Below are positions 63,456-64,000 of a stretch of 64,000 nucleotides of DNA, piece after piece. The stretch is from Halocatena marina (GTDB taxonomy: Archaea > Halobacteriota > Halobacteria > Halobacteriales > Haloarculaceae): positions 3,596,001 through 3,660,000 of the forward strand of contig NZ_CP109785.1 of NCBI RefSeq assembly GCF_025913575.1, read 5' to 3'. The notes under the pieces are model-generated. The model was given only the letters and a program-made list of their open reading frames with translations, did no database searches and was not told where the DNA came from. Both the position numbers and the translations under genes were made by a program. The first letter of the stretch is position 1; each line of letters starts with the position of its first letter.

Positions 63456-63716
63456 ATGAGCGGAGATACTATCCCAGTTGATTCGGAGGCAGTATGGCCC
63501 GCTGATGCCGAAGACGTCGAGGAAGCAGTCGTGTCGAACTGGTTCGTCCGTGAGGGCGCAGCAGTAACCCAAGGAGATGCAATCGCCGAGATTCAGATCG
63601 AGAAGGTGAGTATCGATGTGCCTGCACCGACAACAGGCACACTCACTGACATCGTGATCAGTGAACACGACGAATTTCGACGAGGTAGCGTGCTGGCGCG
63701 AATTACTCCGGACTGA
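63456..63716 (+). CDS. stand-alone lipoyl-attachment domain protein
   Basis: An 86-residue biotin/lipoyl domain: VVSNWFVREGAAVTQGDAIA, IQIEKVSIDVPAPTTGTLTD with the lipoylated lysine in the EKVS turn. It is 10 nt after the E1beta stop, thus in the operon, but lacks the E2 acyltransferase core normally fused to it; it may act as a swinging arm with an E2 encoded elsewhere or serve another acceptor. The next gene on the other strand is DUF371. Confidence 0.9.
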   Translation: MSGDTIPVDSEAVWPADAEDVEEAVVSNWFVREGAAVTQGDAIAEIQIEKVSIDVPAPTTGTLTDIVISEHDEFRRGSVLARITPD

Positions 63717-63726
63717 CTGAGCCACG

Positions 63727-64000
63727 CTATTCGACGCGGAGTTTCACAACAAGTTCGGACCCGCCCGCCAGCGCTTCGATGAGATCGCGGTCCAGTTCAG
63801 CAGCGGCGGTGTCTGCACCAACCATCACAGTGCGATCATCCACGTACTCACTCGTTCGAACGACCATCCCTCGGTCGTTTTCGAACGTGAGATCGGGATG
63901 TCCACGACCCGTAACGGTCTGCTCGTATTCGTCGGTAGCGAGATGGGCGGTGATCGTCGAATCGTGATCGCGGCACGCATTAACGAATGTGTCCGCGAAG
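63727..64000 (-). CDS. DUF371 domain protein, partial at window edge
   Basis: C-terminal 90 residues of a minus-strand gene whose start lies beyond position 64000. The visible end reads FVNACRDHDSTITAHLATDE, TVTGRGHPDLTFENDRGMVV, DRTVMVGADTAAAELDRDL and finishes VVKLRVE, which matches my memory of the haloarchaeal DUF371 family. Function unknown. Converges on the lipoyl-domain gene with a 10-nt gap. Confidence 0.8.
   Translation of the reverse strand, partial: FADTFVNACRDHDSTITAHLATDEYEQTVTGRGHPDLTFENDRGMVVRTSEYVDDRTVMVGADTAAAELDRDLIEALAGGSELVVKLRVE

Overview
This window is a haloarchaeal chromosome segment (class Halobacteria). The evidence is the acidic proteins rich in Asp and Glu, an archaeal L10e protein, a type II archaeal GAPDH, Trm56, RtcB, fused NuoCD, DUF2797 and DUF7123 proteins, and many promoters whose TATA element lies about 25-30 nt upstream of the start codon (leaderless mRNAs). 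I cannot name the genus from sequence alone. OtsAB trehalose synthesis and an unusually large amount of non-coding or decayed DNA are the main distinguishing traits. No rRNA, tRNA, CRISPR array or intact insertion sequence was recognised.

Layout. 0-13.7 kb: housekeeping and conserved haloarchaeal genes (rpl10e, GAPDH, M29-like aminopeptidase, HVO_0476-type zinc finger plus pcm, an ALDH, a MATE exporter, an HxlR regulator divergent from a MerB-type organomercurial lyase, a nitrilase-family amidase, small conserved proteins, and a Gly/Met-repeat protein). 13.8-19.6 kb: an unknown protein, a 1.1 kb gene-free stretch, the otsA-otsB trehalose operon and rtcB. 19.6-34.6 kb: an orphan NuoCD with a DUF6684-like membrane protein, PRTase, beta-propeller protein, CPBP protease, an ABC exporter with a divergent TetR regulator, an RmlD-like reductase, DUF5694, CbiM/CbiN-type cobalt transport proteins without CbiQ/CbiO, PHP and cupin-zinc-ribbon proteins, a trans-sulfuration enzyme and a methyltransferase.

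34.6-46 kb is sparse and visibly decaying. It holds a Bat-like regulator with two in-frame TGA stops and a frameshift, and an epimerase with an in-frame stop and an internal deletion. Among these sit catabolic genes: an IclR regulator, M20 amidohydrolase, zinc alcohol dehydrogenase, 3-hydroxyisobutyrate-dehydrogenase-like enzyme, beta-keto acid cleavage enzyme (BKACE) and an SDR. Together they look like a pathway that oxidises and cleaves a beta-hydroxy acid of unknown identity.

46-64 kb: VOC protein, FAD monooxygenase, PQQ-type propeller, HtpX-like protease, MFS exporter; then a two-gene operon of an Mre11/YhaO-like nuclease and a 1157-residue YhaN/Rad50-like ATPase with a membrane hairpin and an extra C-terminal region, which is the most interesting system here. 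After it come a BsuPI-domain protein, a UDP-sugar epimerase, trm56, a VOC/NUDIX divergent pair, a 2-oxoacid dehydrogenase operon (E1alpha, E1beta, stand-alone lipoyl domain) and the end of a DUF371 gene cut by the window edge.
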